From: Takakia lepidozioides
Taxonomy: Eukaryota; Streptophyta; Takakiopsida; Takakiales; Takakiaceae
Assembly (NCBI GenBank): GCA_030704615.1
Contig: CM060731.1
Coordinates: 30,566,001 to 30,630,000, forward strand
Length of the DNA: 64,000 nt
Reading direction: 5' to 3'
Part shown: positions 62,543 to 64,000 of the stretch, in pieces
Layout of the letters: each line of letters opens with the position of its first letter
Position numbering within the stretch: the stretch's first letter is position 1
Position numbers and translations under genes: made by a program
Notes under the pieces: model-generated
What the model was told of the DNA's origin: nothing
Databases searched by the model: none
The model's input: only the letters and a program-made list of their open reading frames with translations

Positions 62543-64000
62543 CTATCCAATGCAATGCGGACATAACCAATCCCCATCAGGAACCATCTGAAGAGGTGGA
62601 GTCAAGCATCCCATATGCCAACCTCTAGAGCATCGATCACACACCACCATGGTGGCTGCCCCTCTAGCAGACCCACACAACATGCACCTCAAACTTGCAG
62701 GTACCATTGCCAGGTTTGGGTCAATCCTGCCATTGACATTCGGAAGGTGACATGGCGCGCAATTACGCACATGGTCCTTCTAATTCATGTCATCCCGACC
62801 CTCCAAGATCAGGACGCTTGAGGGCAATACCTCTCGAACCCTCAAAATAACACGTCCTGCAGTCACATCCAGGGTCGTTGGAGCAGTCTGCTGCAGATAA
62901 ACATAGTCACCAAGGTGAAATAATGGCAAAGTTCTCGAAAGCCATGGGCATGACTTTCTTGAACAAACTCCGCGCGCTGACCGCATGCACGTGCCCACAC
63001 GTCCGGATCGTCAAGATTGAGGACTACTACAGCCTCCCTGCGAATAGATGCAGACAAATCTGGCTCTCAGCCAAAGAGAAGGAAATAAGGCGAGAATGAG
63101 GCAAGTGATGTTTGCTTGCTGAACCTGTAGCCCATGGCTAACCAGGGTAGCTGAAGGTCCCAATCTCCAAGGTGTCCCTTCTGCAAACCATACTTGCGCA
63201 AACCCCTCTTAACCGTTTGCACAACCCTCTCTGCCAAGCCATCGGCCTCAGGATGATCCCGAGAAGTGGTGCGGTGGTCTATCAAGGCATTGTCACACAA
63301 CGCCTGAAACTCCCCCCAAGAACTCTCTCCCTTGATCCGTGAGTACCTCAGCTGGAGCACCGAATCGGCTAAGTACACGATCCAAGAATGCATACGCAGC
63401 TCCCTCACTAGTCTTATCAGGCAATGGAACCAAATCGATCCACTTGGAGAAGTGTTCCACCATCACCAACACGTACTTGTTGTGGCGCATGGTCAGTGGC
63501 AACGGCCTTGCGATGGTGTAGGAGCGTTGAATGAAGCACGCACCTTGTCACACACCATGCACCTAGCCACAAATTGTTGCATCTATGTGTGCATACCACG
63601 CCACGAATACTGCCTCTGCAGTAGACTATGAGTGCGTCGCACCCCAAAATGCCCCATCTCCTCATGAGCATGCTGCACTAACAGTGTCCGTTGTGTTGGG
63701 TGAGGCACAATCCTCACTCGACCATCCTCCCACATTCGGAGCAGGTGTGTCCCCTCCCACTTGAACCTCTTGGCTCGTTGTAGGATCCGATCCCTCTCCT
63801 TGGCAGTCATAGTGGCTGCCGTGTCTTCAGTGCGGAGATAGTCCAACACAGCTGAATCCTCATGTATATCTCTGGCGCCACCTTGCTCATTGTTGGCCTC
63901 AGGGTCCTCACACACTCGGTCTATAGTCATCCATGTTGTAGGTCCAACCTGGCCTTCCGCTGCCAAGATACACAAAAATGCAGATGCATGCCATCCGAGC
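62543..64000 (-). pseudogene. Ty3/gypsy polyprotein remnant: integrase with C-terminal PHD finger
   Basis: The reading runs from the window edge downwards. A zinc-binding HHCC region (VQHAHEEMGHFGVRRTH...CMVCDK) is followed by the integrase core with LTDQGREF and ADGLAERVVQT, the second Asp and the Glu of the catalytic triad. The usual segment with the first Asp was not found, so an internal deletion is likely. After LPWLAMGYRFSKQ comes a GDYVYLQ beta domain and then a C4HC3 PHD finger (about 62686-62552: CMLC, CDRC, H, C, CPHC with DGDW). At least three in-frame stops and frame changes show it is dead. Reverse transcriptase and gag would lie outside the window. A chromodomain is the commoner C-terminal module in this group. 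Confidence 0.85.

Overview
This is nuclear DNA of a land plant. Spliceosomal GT-AG introns interrupt almost every gene, and the proteins include a DYW-type pentatricopeptide (PPR) RNA-editing factor, the chloroplast protein LIL3, a plant-type alpha-amylase and a plant-type clathrin light chain. A COMMD4 homologue, a moss-like run of near-identical PPR triplets and introns of a few hundred bases suggest an early-diverging lineage (moss, other bryophyte or lycophyte) rather than a flowering plant. That placement is inference.

Layout. 1.8-4.2 kb (+): alpha-amylase, 4 exons. 5.0-6.9 kb (-): clathrin light chain, 5 exons. 8.0-17.0 kb (+): LRRC40-type leucine-rich repeat protein in about 20 small exons, with a decayed Ty1/copia fragment in one intron. 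18.6-20.0 kb (+): membrane-anchored beta-helix (pectate-lyase-superfamily) protein that looks 3'-truncated. 21.5-23.4 kb (+): LEA-2-like membrane protein. 25.4-28.1 kb (-): intronless PPR-DYW protein. 28.9-29.3 kb (+): last exon of an MsrB-like zinc protein. 30.4-33.0 kb (-): COMMD4. 33.4-35.0 kb (+): ribosomal protein eL37. 36.5-39.1 kb (-): probable plastid membrane protein with a DnaJ-type zinc domain. 40.6-43.2 kb (+): LIL3. 44.5-58.8 kb (-): SAD2-like importin beta in 22 exons. 59-62.3 kb: repeat-rich spacer with a tRNA-derived SINE pair in inverted orientation and LTR sequence. 62.5-64.0 kb (-): decayed Ty3/gypsy integrase carrying a C-terminal PHD finger.

Gene order is largely divergent/convergent, giving four head-to-head pairs: clathrin light chain/LRRC40, PPR/MsrB-like, COMMD4/eL37 and DnaJ-zinc/LIL3. 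The last pair is the most interesting. Two predicted plastid proteins flank a 1.4 kb interval holding an exact 80-bp tandem array of bZIP-type sites (ACGTGGC, TGACGTCA) that ends just upstream of LIL3.

Exon models were built by hand from splice sites, reading phase and remembered family sequences. For amylase, clathrin light chain, the LEA-2-like gene, eL37, the DnaJ-zinc gene, LIL3 and importin the joined exons keep one open frame. LRRC40 and COMMD4 each have one unresolved junction. The MsrB-like gene lacks its 5' exon, and the beta-helix gene lacks its 3' exons.
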